A stretch of DNA of 64,000 nt, from the NCBI RefSeq assembly GCF_043290135.1, contig NW_027464588.1:7572001-7636000 (forward strand). The letters are read 5' to 3'. The stretch is from Rhipicephalus microplus (taxonomy: Eukaryota; Arthropoda; Arachnida; Ixodida; Ixodidae). Position 1 is the stretch's first letter; each line of letters opens with the position of its first letter. Positions 35,590 through 47,658 of the stretch are shown piece after piece. Position numbers and translations under genes: made by a program. The notes below the pieces were generated by a model, which made no database searches, was not told where the DNA came from, and worked only from the letters and a program-made list of their open reading frames with translations.

Positions 35590-36740
35590 TTCATTTCAAT
35601 TTATTACCTTAAATGTCCCCAGGGGGACATTACATAAGGGGTGGGGTTACAAAAAACGTACAAAAAAGGCATGAATTAGCTTGAAAAATGGCTTGTGACG
35701 CTATGCATAAATGTTGATGGACAGGTGATTGCTGCAATATGGTGGGGGAGGTCATTCCAGTCTTTTGCTGCACGAAGAAAAAATGAGGCAGCAAAAGTAA
35801 CGCTGAGGGAACGTTGACGGGTAACTTGAAAGACATGGCCGATGCGATATGACCTGCGAAATGGGGGGGAATTGTAAGGTTCAATTGCAAGTGGACTGTG
35901 AAAAAGTTTATGAAACAAGCAAAGGGTGGCAATGCGGCGGCGGGAAGATAGAGGGGAAAGGTCAATTTCTTCTTTTAAAGATGACACGCTAATGTGATAG
36001 GCTTATGAGGAATGAATGAATCTAGTAGCACGGTTTTGAAGTGATTCGAGTGCAGTAATGAGATACGCGTGTTGTGGGCTCCGAATTGACGATGCATATT
36101 CAAGTTTGCTTCTTACGAGGGACTGATATGCTAATAATTTTACATGGCGGGGTGCGTTGCGCAGATGACGTTTTAGGAAGCCGAGAGTACGATTAGCAGC
36201 TGCGATGATAGTCCGGATGTGCTCAGCCCAAGTTAGGTGACTGCACAAAGTCAGGCCAAGGTATTTGTAGGATTGCACAAGTTGAACAGGAGTGTTAGAG
36301 ATTACGCAGGAAGTGGTGAGCGGGTTATGGCGACGCTGAAACGACACAAGTTTACATTTGTTAGGATTAAGTTCCATTTGCCACCGTTCACACCAACGCT
36401 GCACTTGGTTAATGTCACTTTGGAGGCTAATTTTATCAGATACATTCGTTACTGTGCGGTACAGAACGCAGTCATCAGCAAACATGCGTATGTTACAAGT
36501 TAAGTTCATTGGTATGTCGTTAATATATAATAGAAATAACAAGGGGCCAAGGACGGAACCCTGAGGGACACCTGATGTAACTGGAATAAAGTTGGAGAGC
36601 TGATCATTTACAAGGACAGATTGGGAACGGTTATGTAAGAATTCTTGGATCCAGATTAAGACTGCGGGGTGTAAGTTTAAGTGGGAAAGTAAGTGGGAAA
36701 CTAGGCATCAGTGATCAATGTTGAGATTGATACTGTCTTT
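35590..36740 (-). pseudogene. CR1/L2-like LINE, 5'-truncated, minus strand
   Basis: Reading leftward from about 36735, the frame gives a segment ending WIQEFLHNRSQ and the GVPQGSVLGPLLF motif (near 36570). The FADDCVLYR catalytic box (near 36475) and the RT thumb (YKYLGLTL) follow. After a shift near 36000, 35987-35676 encodes the C-terminal end typical of this group (FLRAAKDWNDLPHHI). The 3' end carries an (atttc)n-like run at 35582-35600 on the plus strand. The 5' part, including the endonuclease, is missing. It is better preserved than the plus-strand LINEs. Confidence 0.8.
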
Positions 36741-36789
36741 AATTGCGAAGCATTTCTTAGAGAGTTTCGTTCACTTCAAGCTTATATAT

Positions 36790-38050
36790 CTATATATTTA
36801 CTAGCTGCGTAAGAAGTTTAGTTCTCCTGGCCGTTTCGATAATGGCATCAATACCAAAATTGGTACAAAATAACATGACAGTATGATGAGGAAAGTGAAT
36901 AGTCATAACATGAAAATAATGACATGTATTTGGAGAATGTCATGATTTACACTTCATTGTCTTGATGCTCTTGCGGTGGTTTCGTAAACACTACATATTG
37001 CAAAACTAGTATGGTATGACATGACTCCATGGCGAACAAAGCTGACAGAGGAGGAGGAGGAGGAATAAATGAGGAAGGACAGGGAGGTTAGCCAGTTCTC
37101 AGACCGGCTGGCTACCCTGTACTGGGGAAGGGGGTAAGGGGGATAAAAGATGGGAGAAAAGAGACGTTGTAAAAAAAAAGAGAGAGAGAAGGTCATCATA
37201 CGATCCACGACGCTGTTTACAGTCTGTCTCTAAGACCACTTGCCCGCAGAAAGCGCAACAACGCTCTCAATGCCTTGCGTGCAGAGGACAGAACCTACCA
37301 TGTAAATTATGACATGTATGTCATATTTACAAGTCATGACTACACGCTGCGCTCATGGTAGGCTCGCGGTCGTTTCGCTTGCTTCACGTTACGGAAACTG
37401 GTATTACGGGACGTGAATGGATGACGATGGTCATCCATTCACGGTTGGTGCAAACATGACTGGTGCAAACATGACGACATTCCACGCTCATGATGCGGTG
37501 GAGGCCCTTTCGCTAGCTTCACGTATACCAAATTTGGTACGTGAATTAGCGACGTCCAAAGGTGATGATCATGACTTGCGTATTATGTGAAACATGACTA
37601 CATCCTACGCGCTATAGCACGCTCGTGGCTGTTTCGCTAGCTCCTCATATACCAAGTTTCGTATCACGTGACGTGAATAGACGACGAAGGCAAATGACAC
37701 GCCCAATCATAATAATCATGATATGCGGTTATGTAAAACAAGACCACATGCTACGAACATAGCGAGCTCATGGCCGTTTCGCTAGCTTCACATATATCAA
37801 ATGTGGTCTTACGTGACGTGAATGAATGATGAAGGTGAATGCCACATCGAAAGATAATCGTCATGATGTGCGTGTTATGTAAAGCATCACTACATGCTGG
37901 GCTCACTGCGCGCTCACGGCCATTTTGCAGCTCCTCATATACGGAGTTTGTTATCAAGTGACGTATAGACAGACGTCAAAGGTAAATGGCACGTCCAAAC
38001 ATGGTAATCAGGAGATGAAAGCCGTGTACGGCAGAGTTGACGTCTGCCTC
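36790..38050. repeat. Satellite-like array 1, ~125-150-bp monomers with palindromic core
   Basis: Monomers carry gccgtttcgctagcttcacatataccaaatttggtat-type sequence, with the palindromic core taccaaatttggta perfect at about 37523. They also carry tgacgtgaatga and catgactacatgc. Cores lie near 36855, 37390, 37523, 37648, 37790 and 37935. The leading segment (36830-37030) and the closing segment (38020-38070) are also shared with array 2 at 57.5-59.1 kb, so the array sits inside a larger dispersed element. A different repeat interrupts it at about 37040-37310. Confidence 0.75.
37040..37310. mobile_element. Inserted repeat with (GGA)n head inside array 1
   Basis: A segment starting ggaggaggaggaggaataaat and containing ggctaccctgtactggggaa breaks the satellite-like reading. 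The ggaggaggaggaataaataa head recurs at 43345-43370. The family was not identified; ends are approximate. Confidence 0.45.
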
Positions 38051-38977
38051 GTAACGTTGTGTTGATTTTAAAGTGACATATCAAGCTTCCTCAATCGTGC
38101 TTAGGATATAACCGATTCCTCTCTTCATGGGATCTGCCGATTCGTTTTCCTCATTTGGCTGGCTTTATTTCTGTTAATGATAATGGCCTAATACTAAAAT
38201 TTTAACTTATCATTCAATATAACGCACACACTTGTATTGCGTGGAGCGAAAAAAAAAGGTTTTAGATACTTCGAAAACGTTCAAAATTTTAAAGCAACAA
38301 GGTTGTCAACTGAGTGTACAAACGTAAAGTAGGGGAAGAATGCGGCTAATGTTTTCCTCCCTACGTTCTATATTCTTCATCCATCTATAAAAAAAATTCT
38401 TTCGAGCAGGTCAACTGACAATCTATTAGCACAGTCATATCTTGTCAGCCCGATATACATTGAGCTTCTGCGACAAAGCGCACAGGAGTTCTGAGTACGT
38501 GAAATGCAGGGTTGCACCCCGACGATTGACCGTAATAAGCTGTGTCGAATATTGCGATGAGCATTACGTGCCTGTTCGCATACATTTTTTTGTTGTTGTG
38601 AGACACTATGAAAGACAGAAATTGCCTTCCGCACTTTAACTTTTCCTACAGATGGCAGCAAGTCTGTGCAGGCTGCGATTAAGCTGCAGCTTCTGTGGCA
38701 TCGCAGGATATGGCAAGCGCTTTTTTATGGTCCATGGAAAGTAGGACCTGAGGCGGAGCCTCGGGACAAGGTCAGTCACTACGCTCACGTAGGTTTTCTT
38801 AGGTATGATATGCACCTTCATTCTTGATGGCCTTACTTCTTCACGTTGCTTATTGTGTAGTTGTAACTTATTATCTCTCGAATTCCCACTGATAATGCGC
38901 TCACATGAAACAATCACTGAATAAATAAAACAAAGGCAGCTCAGCACTAGCAGCGCTAAACATAAAGTACGAAGGTG
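38051..38977. other. Unassigned stretch
   Basis: Nothing supportable seen apart from the tail segment shared with array 2 up to about 38120. Confidence 0.4.
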
Positions 38978-39425
38978 GGCAGCTTTTTACAGCGAACGCT
39001 GTTATGAGATCACAACTCAGGTCACGAGCGGCGCCGTAGTTCTTTTCCACTACCACCGCCAGTGTCCGTAACCACTATCTCACGAAATAAGAAACAAATT
39101 AGTACCAAGCACACAGTGGGGCTCGAATCCTGGCCCACTGCGTGCAGGTATAATATTCTACGACTGAGCCACGCCGATGCTTGGGGCTTGTTCGCAAACT
39201 TGCCTTATGCAGACTTGATGCCGGGTAAGAAATTACATCAATATGAGTAATGAAGCGTTTTAAACAGTTAAATAACAACCAGGCATCATAAAATGCGAAT
39301 AGAGCAACGAGTGGGTCGTCCAATGCTCCTACGCATGACAAAAGCTTGTTCTTCATCAGCCAATATATGTGGCACATACCGACTTCAGGAATAATTCTTC
39401 ATCGTCGTCAGCCACCGCATGATTG
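38978..39425 (-). mobile_element. Second copy of the repeat with internal tRNA-like head, minus strand
   Basis: The reverse complement matches 19918-20352 along its length. The matched parts are the aaggcaagtttg segment before the tRNA-like part, an A-box-like tggctcagtcgta, a B-box match (gattcgagcccc near 39120), and the downstream ggttacggacac and gatctcataaca motifs. Ends are approximate. Confidence 0.6.
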
Positions 39426-41866
39426 ATTTGCACTAAATTCATTGCAAGTGCTTAGCGGATACCACGCTTCTGAGAAAAATGAAGGATGTCATAGCGGATG
39501 CCGGCCTACTACCAAGCAATTATTTTTAACACATGCGTAGAGGGTAGCCAGCAGTGTGCTTGCAGCAGCTTCCGAATGAATGTTTGGAAAAAGCTCTGAA
39601 AGTCTGCTCTTATAACTTTCGCTGTGACTGTCCTGCACGTCCGCGCAGGCCAACTGTTTTTTTTTTCCGTTCTTGCCAAGTTGCAGAACTATCAACAAAT
39701 GCTGAGCCAGAAATCGTCAGAAGAGAGGAATGAAGCTAGTCGACAAGTTTTGGCGACAGGCCAGCGGAGCTGGGATCGTTCTTGAAGAGTGGGATCTGTT
39801 CACGGAACTGAGCTTAGAGCCACATCCTGCCCAGAACATAGGAGGCAACCCTGAAGGGGCCTGGTGACCGAGAGCGCGCTGTGTTCGGGCCTTGTGAAAG
39901 CAGCTTGTCTTTCCGGTGCATTATCTGGTGGCAGAGGTACTGTTATTCCTTGGAGTCCGAACCGAACATCATTGCTTTTGCAAAGGCAACCAGCGTCAGA
40001 ACCAGCGAGCGAGCCAGTCTGAAGTCGTCTCTGGCAACCGCGTTTCACGCAGGGCGTTCCAAGCTCCCTTTACCCACGCGTTTGAGTCCAGCCCTATGAT
40101 GCAGTCGGCGTCATCTAGCCCGGTGCGTCTTACGCAACGCGTGGCAATACCACTGGCCCTTGAGTGCAATACATTGGCAGTTCCTGATCGGTGGCAGCTA
40201 ATGCAAGGACAGGAGGCGTTCATGATTGGAGGCTGCTGATGCAAGACAAACCGGTGTTCCTTTTTGGGTGTTGCGGATGCAAGGATTAGCCAGGGCCTAT
40301 AAATGAACCAAGTGGTTTGGTGCCGAGCAGCAGACAATAGCATGAGAGCACCCGAAAACATCCTGGCCCTTCGAGCTCCTCAAACTGGCGGCCTTAGTGC
40401 AAACAATGTAACGTTTTGGTTTAGGCTGTACATAAGTGTTGCGTTAACTCCCCGTCGCATCGTCTGCTCCGCCTATCAACTCTGCGCATTTGCAGCCGCG
40501 AGCTGAGAAACACGACCTTGGCACACTACACAACAGTCATGACAGCGGCTTGACTGCAACAGGGTCCAGTTGTATGTAACTCGTACATGCATGCAACTGC
40601 CCGATATACGACTTGCGAGACGCACTGGCACACGTAACATCCAAGTGCATCATTGTCACGAAAAAATGGAAGGTGATTATTTACCCACTGCGCCTGGGCG
40701 AGAAACAAGGACTCGCCACGAGGGAAGCAATCACGCCAGAAGAACCCTGGAATGAGGGATTCTCGCGCCTAAGTTGACCCCGAGATTGCGAGGTACGAGG
40801 CACTGTTTAATGAAACAAGTTAATCAATTCGTTTTTTCTGACTCTGAACCACCGCATAGTCACTGAGCGGTTCATATTTATGTCCACTTTGAAGCGGAAG
40901 CAGCTCTAAGGCGCACACACTTTTAGTGCCCTGTTTCATGTCCAAGCCTTCTCTTGCGAAATCGCGAGTAGCTTGTGGATTTCTCGGCGAAGAGACGCCG
41001 GACTCTTAGTAAGTGATATCTCAAAACTCTGCTTTTCTTTTCTTTGGTGAAATGAACATTCGTTATACTCAATGAAGACAACTTTGAACTCCACAACCTT
41101 TTGTATGTAGCGCTGAATGTAATGAATGATACTCAAGATGCATCTTTCAAGGATTGTTTGTTGTTAGTCTGGCATATATGGCAGTGTGAAGGAAAAAAAC
41201 ATGATAATTCAATGGCCCCTTCTTGCCCTTCATTATGCTGGTAGTCTAGCCTATGCTTCAGTAAAATGAATTCTGAAAATATATCACAGAGCAGCTGTTT
41301 TGTTTTGTTTTGTTTGTAACTGTCACAACACTTGTTTTCAGCAGAGCTGTCATTGAAGAAAGAATACCTATCACAAGCTGTCGTTCAATGCACTTGGACT
41401 CAACATCCTACATGGGGACCCTTTTCTACTGCAGTTGTTCATGAAAATTCAGATATAGCATCACAAACTGCCACATTTTCGTCTTACAAATCTGCTAAAT
41501 ACATGCTCAGGAAAATTGGAACGGCGTCGTGTAGATTGTGCGGTACGTTGTTTGTGACGAACACTGCAACCGTTACCTGTAACTTTTTACAATGCTTAAA
41601 TATGCAGTAGAGGTTGAGTTAAAATTTCATACCTTTCTCTTATTGAAGTACAATTAAAATGTATTTGACGTCGCTTTCGGTCGTCCTCAATGACACAACA
41701 TTCGGGAAACAAATGTAGAGTTACCAGCAACGGTTTCCCTTGAACGCGGTCTTCTTCATACACTATTCTGAACATTGCCAAAGTGCACACAGTGGGTACA
41801 CTGCCACCTCTATGTGGTTCACTATCTAAGCGGAAGTGGTCGTTTTAATACGCCTGGAATCTTTGT
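39426..41866. other. Unassigned stretch
   Basis: About 2.4 kb with no recognised gene or repeat. The longest frames (about 120 codons) overlap on both strands near 40.0-40.3 kb with no domain. Confidence 0.4.
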
Positions 41867-41881
41867 AAAGTTCAGCAAGTT

Positions 41882-42126
41882 CATTGTTGATTGATATGTG
41901 GGTTTTAAAGCCCCAAAACCACCGTATGTACATGAAAGACACCATAGTGGAGGTCTCCGTAAAATTTTAACCACCTGGGGTTCTTCGACGTACACCCAAT
42001 TTGAGCACATGGGCCTACAGCATTTTCGCTTCCATCGACAATGCAACCACCGTAGCCAGGATTCAATCCCGTCACTTGTGGGTCAGCAGCCGAGGACCTT
42101 AGCCACTAGACTACCACGGCGAAGAG
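41882..42126 (-). mobile_element. Ruka-like SINE, full length, with target duplication
   Basis: Tail to head on the plus strand: tgattgatatgtgggtttt through gtaccttagcc-type head text and agactaccacggcga. Perfect 15-bp flanks aaagttcagcaagtt at 41867-41881 and 42127-42141. Confidence 0.9.
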
Positions 42127-42711
42127 AAAGTTCAGCAAGTTGAAGATTTTCGCTAGAGCCTTATTCTTTTACCATTCTAGTTCAGTGCTCTTGCGCAATG
42201 GTTAAATCATTGCCTTTCCAGAGCTTGTTCTTCTAGCACAGCATCGCTGTAACGAAAGACAAACGAAGGAAATCTGGTGGCTTTGAAGCCAGGGAGATTT
42301 CTTTTTTACTTCACAACGAAGTGCAGCAGTGTAGAAGCTGTTGCAGTCAGCGTGATAACAAGGAAGCTTTTCATCGACCGTGTTAGACCGAGCACCGTGT
42401 CTGCACAACAGTGGCTCTAAACGAAATAACACCCGAGGGATTCGCTACGGCACCTCTTTCACATTGTGGGCTAAACGTTCTTCAATTTAAGCCTTGAATG
42501 CCTCGGTTGGGTCGTGTCTTTATTTCTGCGTTCTTTCCAGTCTCTCCTGTTTTTTCTTTTGCTTGCACAGCAGGCCGAGTTTTCCCATCTGGCTTTGTGG
42601 GTCTCTACACTAAATTACGTAACCACAAAGATGCTAATGAGCTAAATTGAGATTATATGCTTCGGGAACCTCTGCGTTAGAAATAACACAAGTGAGGCCA
42701 TTCAGCACAGC

Positions 42712-42835
42712 AACTTTGGTTTTGGGTGCACTTTAAAAAACCCCAGGTGGTCAAAATTTCTGGAGGCCTCCACTAAGGCGTCTCTCGTATTCATACGGTC
42801 GTTTTTGGACGTCAAACACGACATATCAATTATCT
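42712..42835 (+). mobile_element. Ruka-like SINE 3' half
   Basis: It begins within the body (tttgggtgcactttaaaaaa) and ends cgacatatcaatt. The head is absent. Confidence 0.8.
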
Positions 42836-42967
42836 GCTATTTTGGCGAGTTCACGTATATTATTCGTGGCAGAAATGTATTATGCAAAGCGTTCAATGTG
42901 AGCGACAAGCTACATACAAGGGTCTCCATGAGCACATGTGTTGTGGTTTCTCGCGCGTTTCTGTTCT

Positions 42968-43203
42968 TGATTGATTTGTAGGGTTTAACGTCCCAAAACC
43001 ACCATATGATTATGAGAGACGCCGTAGTGGAGGGCTCCGGAAATTTCGACCACCTGGGGTTCATTAAAGTGCGCCCAAATCTGAGTACACGGGCCTACAA
43101 CATTTCCGCCTCCATCGGAATTGCAGCCGCCGCAGCCGTGATTCGAACCCGCGCCCTGCGGGTCAGCAGCCGAGTACCTTAGCCACTAGACCACCATGGC
43201 GGG
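42968..43203 (-). mobile_element. Ruka-like SINE, full length, with target duplication
   Basis: The complete family order is present in reverse, including the B-box complement (gattcgaacccgc). Flanks gcgcgtttctgttct (42953-42967) and gcgcgttcctgttct (43204-43218) differ at one position. Confidence 0.92.
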
Positions 43204-43544
43204 GCGCGTTCCTGTTCTTTCGCAAAATAGGCTATGAAACGGTAAAACAGCAAAATAAGGTTCGTCACAAAAATATAATATCCAATAAGTGTGGCTCGAT
43301 GAGTTATTACTCATGCTTATATATACTAGCGTGCAGCATGTTAGCGGAGGAGGAGGAGGAATAAATAAGGAAGGACAGGGAACATGTTAGCGGACTTTAA
43401 CGTGTTAGCAATAAAGAGCTCTTTTCGCAGAAATTTCAGCGTTGGCGTCCTTCGTTGTAAGCGAGAAAGTATCATCTTGAGTGGGCCCAGAAAAATCAAG
43501 AACGATGAAAAGAAACTATAAAAGTGATAAAAATCTTAGAGCAG

Positions 43545-43805
43545 GGTTGGGAAAATTCAGAGTTGTTTGTGTCTAAGTGGGGATAGAACCTAGGTCTTTT
43601 GCAAGGGAAGCAGATGTTCTACCGCACGGCAGCGCCTCTGCTTCTAAAAACAGTGCACAAAAAGTACGTCTGCTTAGAAATTCAGAAAAAGTAGCTTTGA
43701 TGCTTCACAAACACACGCGTCCTGCTTACATGCTTCACTATGCAACTTGAAATATTGCAAAAACAATTAGTGGTGCAAGCGTCTATCACCAACGTACGTG
43801 TCTGC
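43545..43805 (-). mobile_element. tRNA-like SINE copy (family 2), minus strand
   Basis: Shares its head (gtggggatagaacctaggt, the B-box complement) and body (tgcttcacaaacacacgcg, tgcaacttgaaatattgc) with 5090-5345. Ends are approximate. Confidence 0.5.
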
Positions 43806-43844
43806 TACAAGAGAGCAAAGCCATTGTACTGTTAACTCTCTGTG

Positions 43845-44080
43845 ATTGATTGATTTGTGGGCTTTACCGTCCCAAAACCACAATAGGACTATGAGAGACG
43901 CCGTAGTGGAGGGCTCTAAACTTTTGATCACCTGGGGTTCTTTAACGTGCACCCAAATGTCAGCACACGGGCTTACAACATTTCTGCTTCCATCGGAAAT
44001 GCAGCCGCCACAGCCGGGATTCGATCCCGCGACCTACAAGACAGCAGCCGAGTACCTTAGCCACTAGACCACCGCGGCGA
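43845..44080 (-). mobile_element. Ruka-like SINE, minus strand, full length
   Basis: Starts tgattgatttgtgggcttt and ends agaccaccgcggcga, including gattcgatcccgc. No clear target duplication was identified. Confidence 0.88.
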
Positions 44081-44212
44081 GGCAAGTAGGCGTAAGGACT
44101 TTGCGTCAGCGCTCAGAAAGCATTGGTCAACCCTGCCTTATTTTGTTCTGCTTTTTATTACCACAATGGTGCCACTTCACCACTTCAATCATTTCCCCAG
44201 TGTAGCGTAATG

Positions 44213-44232
44213 ATTGATTTGTGGGGTTTAAC
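44213..44232 (-). mobile_element. Ruka-like SINE tail fragment
   Basis: Only tgattgatttgtggggttta remains. It then runs into unrelated sequence, so it is a tail-only fragment. Confidence 0.55.
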
Positions 44233-44884
44233 TAGATGCTTTCATCGCTAATGGTTATTTGGAAAGGTATGAACACTCCGTTTATTTTCAGCCAACTGCG
44301 TCACACCATCCGCATCCTGCAGAATTTGTAAATGTTTTGGAGTTTTGCACACATTCCTGCGTCAATTACCAGTGACTTTCATGGCGGGTGAGTCCGAAAA
44401 GGGCCTCCACTAGTTTACCGAAGAAAAGCAGTGTGCCTTACGCACCTTTTGTGACATTTGTATAGGCCACAGTTTCTACGAATGCTTAGTTTAAATCTGG
44501 GATGTCACTTTAGGCTTGTCCCCATTTGCAATTGCTAGACCCTCAAGTTGTAGGCTCTCATACACCGGTAGAATGGAGCCCTGAGAGAGAACATGGAGGT
44601 TTACCAGAACAGGAGCTCTGCTTGGCAGAAGCTAAGTCGAGACGGCCAACTGTTCTTGCGAACGCTAGTCCGCTTGGCACGACCGCACGCCATGCGGCCT
44701 TTCATTCCCCTATATTCTTCCCGACAACCGCCAGTGCCTCCAAAAGTTCGAAATTCAGTTTCTTCGTCAATGTTATCAGGAAAAAATTTGGTAATTATAA
44801 GTTTGGTTCATGCAATTTATGTGACGTCTCAGCCATGTTCCTTCAAGGTAGGAATCTGAGGTTATTCAAATATAACACAATATA
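44233..44884. other. Unassigned stretch with a 119-codon orphan frame
   Basis: The plus-strand frame 44526-44885 is open for 119 codons but shows no domain. It is not supported as a gene. Confidence 0.35.
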
Positions 44885-45060
44885 GCTCGCACTCACACAG
44901 ACTGTCAGTAAACACACTTTATTTGTGTCCTATGGAACTACAGATTCTTAGTGGCAGGCCATGACCACGTTGGTGCCAGACGACCCTGGAACTCCACCCG
45001 TTCGCGTGTCCTTCGGACAGCCCTTATATATTAATAATGATCTCCACCATTGAGTGTTTG
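44885..45060 (-). mobile_element. Possible solo LTR fragment, minus strand
   Basis: On the minus strand a tatataag box (near 45030) precedes an AATAAA-type signal (caaataaag, near 44920) by about 110 nt, an order typical of an LTR U3-R-U5. No partner copy lies in the window, so the call is tentative. Confidence 0.3.
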
Positions 45061-45617
45061 CTCACGGCTGTCTCATCTATTGAAATAGACATTTTGTAAT
45101 GCCTAACCTGTCCAAAGCATGTGTATTAACGAGACGTACTCCCCAAAAAACTGAGAGCAGAGTGGATAGATGTCCTGAAAAAAGTGGCTAAACCTTCCTC
45201 TTGACGTGAAAGATCCCGTTTGTCACATTCTCGGGGTGGAAGATTATGGTCTGGTCAGCTTTGGGTTTGGCAGCGGGAATTTCCAGCGCACAAGCTGACA
45301 GTGTTTCACTATTGAATGAAATGCCACTAATAGGTCGGTGTTCTGAGTTATGCTCTGAATCTGAATTATCTAACATATCGTAACTGTCGTGGAATGTCAG
45401 ACCTCGAGCTTGATCATGAAAAAGTTCATTCGGGTTGGGTTTGCTGAGATGTACCTTAGTTCCCATGTGTGCTGGAAGATGGCGATAGTGTGAAAAGTAT
45501 GAGGCGGTTTTTCGTTTCTTGAATACAGCACGACTTTAGAAATTAGACCAGATAAAAAGGCCGGCATACACACACGCACAAATAAAAACACGAAATCATC
45601 CTTGGAGGCGAAAAGGC

Positions 45618-45745
45618 TTGCCCATGTGCTCATATTTGGGTGCACGTTAAAGAACCCCAGGTGGTAAAAATTTCAAAAGCCCTCTACTATGGTGTGTCTC
45701 ATAATCCTATGGTGGTTTCGGAACGATAAACCCCACACATAATCC
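45618..45745 (+). mobile_element. Ruka-like SINE 3' half
   Basis: Runs from gcccatgtgctcatatttggg to ccccacacataatcca with the accccaggtggt motif. The head is missing. Confidence 0.8.
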
Positions 45746-46054
45746 AATGACCAATTGGCACTCAAGAAATAAAGCGTTCTACGGTATTACAATTCGCAAC
45801 ACTATAAGGTAATTTATTCAGCTGAGAGATTGCTGAGAAAAATAATAATATGTGTACGTATCAATAAGGGTTAAAGTTGCCTGATGGTTTCGCTGTGGTT
45901 CGTTCTTTATATGTGTAGGAAAGGGTGACCTCAATTGCGGAAATTTTTAATTTTGAAATGGTGATGCTTCAGAAGATAAAGAAATTTAAACTTTTGAACA
46001 TAGGTTTGCTTTCGCTAACAGCTTAGAGACGCTACATGGTTTAGAACAAAAAAA

Positions 46055-46340
46055 TGGCAGAATATCCACGGAGTGAATGATGCAGAGTGGGGCGAAGCAT
46101 TCGTCCGTCCATGCGTTCGTCTGTGTGACCGTCCATGTGTCTGTTCGTGCGCCCGTCCCTGCGTTCGTTCATGCATCTGCCCCTGCGTCCGTTCATGCGT
46201 CCCTCCATGCATCTGTCTGTGTGTCCGCTCGTCCATCTATTCAACACTCCAAGTACCACCATCTCGCATCTTTTTATCATATATTCTCCATATAGAAGCA
46301 CCGCCATTCAGGGGACATTCAAAGGACTAAACGACAGGTG
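46055..46340 (+). mobile_element. Dispersed element with hypervariable minisatellite core, copy A
   Basis: Head gagtgaatgatgcagagtgg and cgaagc are followed by an irregular (cgtccgttcatg)-type core (46100-46225). The tail is tccatctattcaacactcca, accaccatctcgcatctttt and ggacattcaaagga. The tail occurs inverted at 50395-50515, next to a quite different microsatellite. Confidence 0.55.
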
Positions 46341-46882
46341 GCACACACACACTTTCTTACGGCTTGCGCTTCGGCTCTACTTGCCACCTTCAACCACCTT
46401 GAGTTCATGGTATATACTAGTTCACTGTATTCATGGCATTGCGGCCCAATGCTCGCTAAACCTTTCTAAAACCAAGGAGGTTACGCCCAGCGAGTATAAC
46501 GTAGCAACCTTTTCCTGTCAGATAGTGCTCAATGTACATACCAGTGGCTGCTAGTGTGAAATGAGAGACAGGGGGCTTCAGCTTTTAATTTCTTACGGCT
46601 TGCGCTTCGTATCTGCTTCCCCCCTTTAACCACCTCGAATTCATTCATGGTATATACTAGTTCATTGTATTCATGGACCTGCGGCTCAACGCTCGCTAAA
46701 CCTTTCTAAAAGTAAGGAGGTTACACCCAGCGAGTATAATGTAGCAACCCTTTCTTGTCCGATAGTGCTCAATGTACATGCCAATGGCTGCTAATGGGGA
46801 TCGCAGCGTGCGCGCGGACTAAAAGTCGAATGCTCCTGTCTCTCATTCCCCATAAGCAGCCATTGGCATGTACATTGAGCAC
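46340..46882. repeat. Two direct copies plus an inverted end copy of a ~242-bp repeat
   Basis: The block from ttacggcttgcgcttcg (46358 and 46594) to gtgctcaatgtacat repeats directly. A third, inverted copy of its end lies at 46832-46882. The second and third copies form an inverted repeat: arms 46765-46800 and 46847-46882 match at 35 of 36 positions around a 46-nt spacer. Confidence 0.75.
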
Positions 46883-46989
46883 CATTTTTTATTGTTCAAC
46901 AACGCACAGAAGAAATCTCTCACCGGCACCACCTTAAAGGTGAAATGTTATACCTATTTCGGGTATGTGCCACTGGTGGTTACGTTCTA

Positions 46990-47100
46990 CGAGGGACGCA
47001 CAAGCCACGCCATAAGGAGCTTCGCCCCTAAAAGAGTTCGTGAATGTAGTGGCTAGTTGTTCCAAAAGGACTTGTTTTTGGGCTTGTTGGTGCATACTAG
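46990..47100. other. Short segment with element-end-like motif
   Basis: Contains aaggagcttcgcccctaaaa, a motif I associate with the ends of tick repeats. No gene seen. Confidence 0.3.
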
Positions 47101-47212
47101 GTGCAGAAGACTGAGGCGCAAAAAACATGTCGTGAAGCAGGAAGAGCAGAAGAGAAGAAAGAACAGCGCCAACTACCAACTGTTTAATGACCGACTAGGA
47201 AACGCACAGGAT
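47101..47212 (+). repeat. Left inverted arm flanking the Penelope-like remnant
   Basis: gtgcagaagactgaggcgca through aggaaacgcacagga is repeated in reverse complement at 47659-47768 with substitutions. Confidence 0.75.
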
Positions 47213-47585
47213 ACGCACAGTAACCTTGCTCAATTGTGCCCGCGTATCAAATGCGATGAGCAAAGGGGCTGCCAGAAGCAGCACACAAGACTATTTAGGC
47301 GCTGCGCACAAGGCGTGGTATAAGGGACTCCCTTAGGCTGTGGCAAGGTCTATATCGGTCAAACGTGGCGTCGCATTATTGATAGACTGAGGGAGCATGC
47401 GCATCTTCCAGCGCACTATGAAGCCTGCGGATGTGTGCCATTGATGGAGAAAATGGTGATTCTTGGTAGGAGCAAAAAACAAACAGCCAGAAAGCTCTTG
47501 TAAGCCTACTTTATCAAAAAGAAAAAACCCGATTGTATCAGTGATACATCTATTGTGTGTTACTCAACAGAAATGCAGTTTTAGA
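47213..47585 (+). pseudogene. Penelope-like element GIY-YIG endonuclease remnant
   Basis: The frame through 47316 reads RRCAQGVV, stop, GTPLGCGKVYIGQTWRR. It continues IIDRLREHAHLPAHYEACGC and, after another stop near 47500, KKPDCISDTSIV. CGKVYIGQT followed by RLREH is the GIY-YIG nuclease core as found at the C terminus of Penelope-like retroelements. The upstream Cys-rich linker also fits. Two in-frame stops and no RT domain upstream mean a dead 3' fragment. It acts, in intact elements, as the endonuclease that opens the target for target-primed reverse transcription. It sits between inverted arms, an arrangement reported for this class. Confidence 0.7.
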
Positions 47586-47658
47586 TAACTTTGTGCCTTG
47601 ATCATGACGCTGTGCGATGTTTGTTGGCTGTGCACGCATGCGCGGTCTTGTCCTCTTT

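Noticed and set aside
39800..40360. Overlapping ~110-120 codon frames on both strands
   Set aside because: No motif, no splice context and mirrored openness on both strands, as expected from base composition.
44526..44885. 119-codon frame as a possible exon
   Set aside because: No domain or convincing splice sites; begins in unique DNA without a promoter signal.
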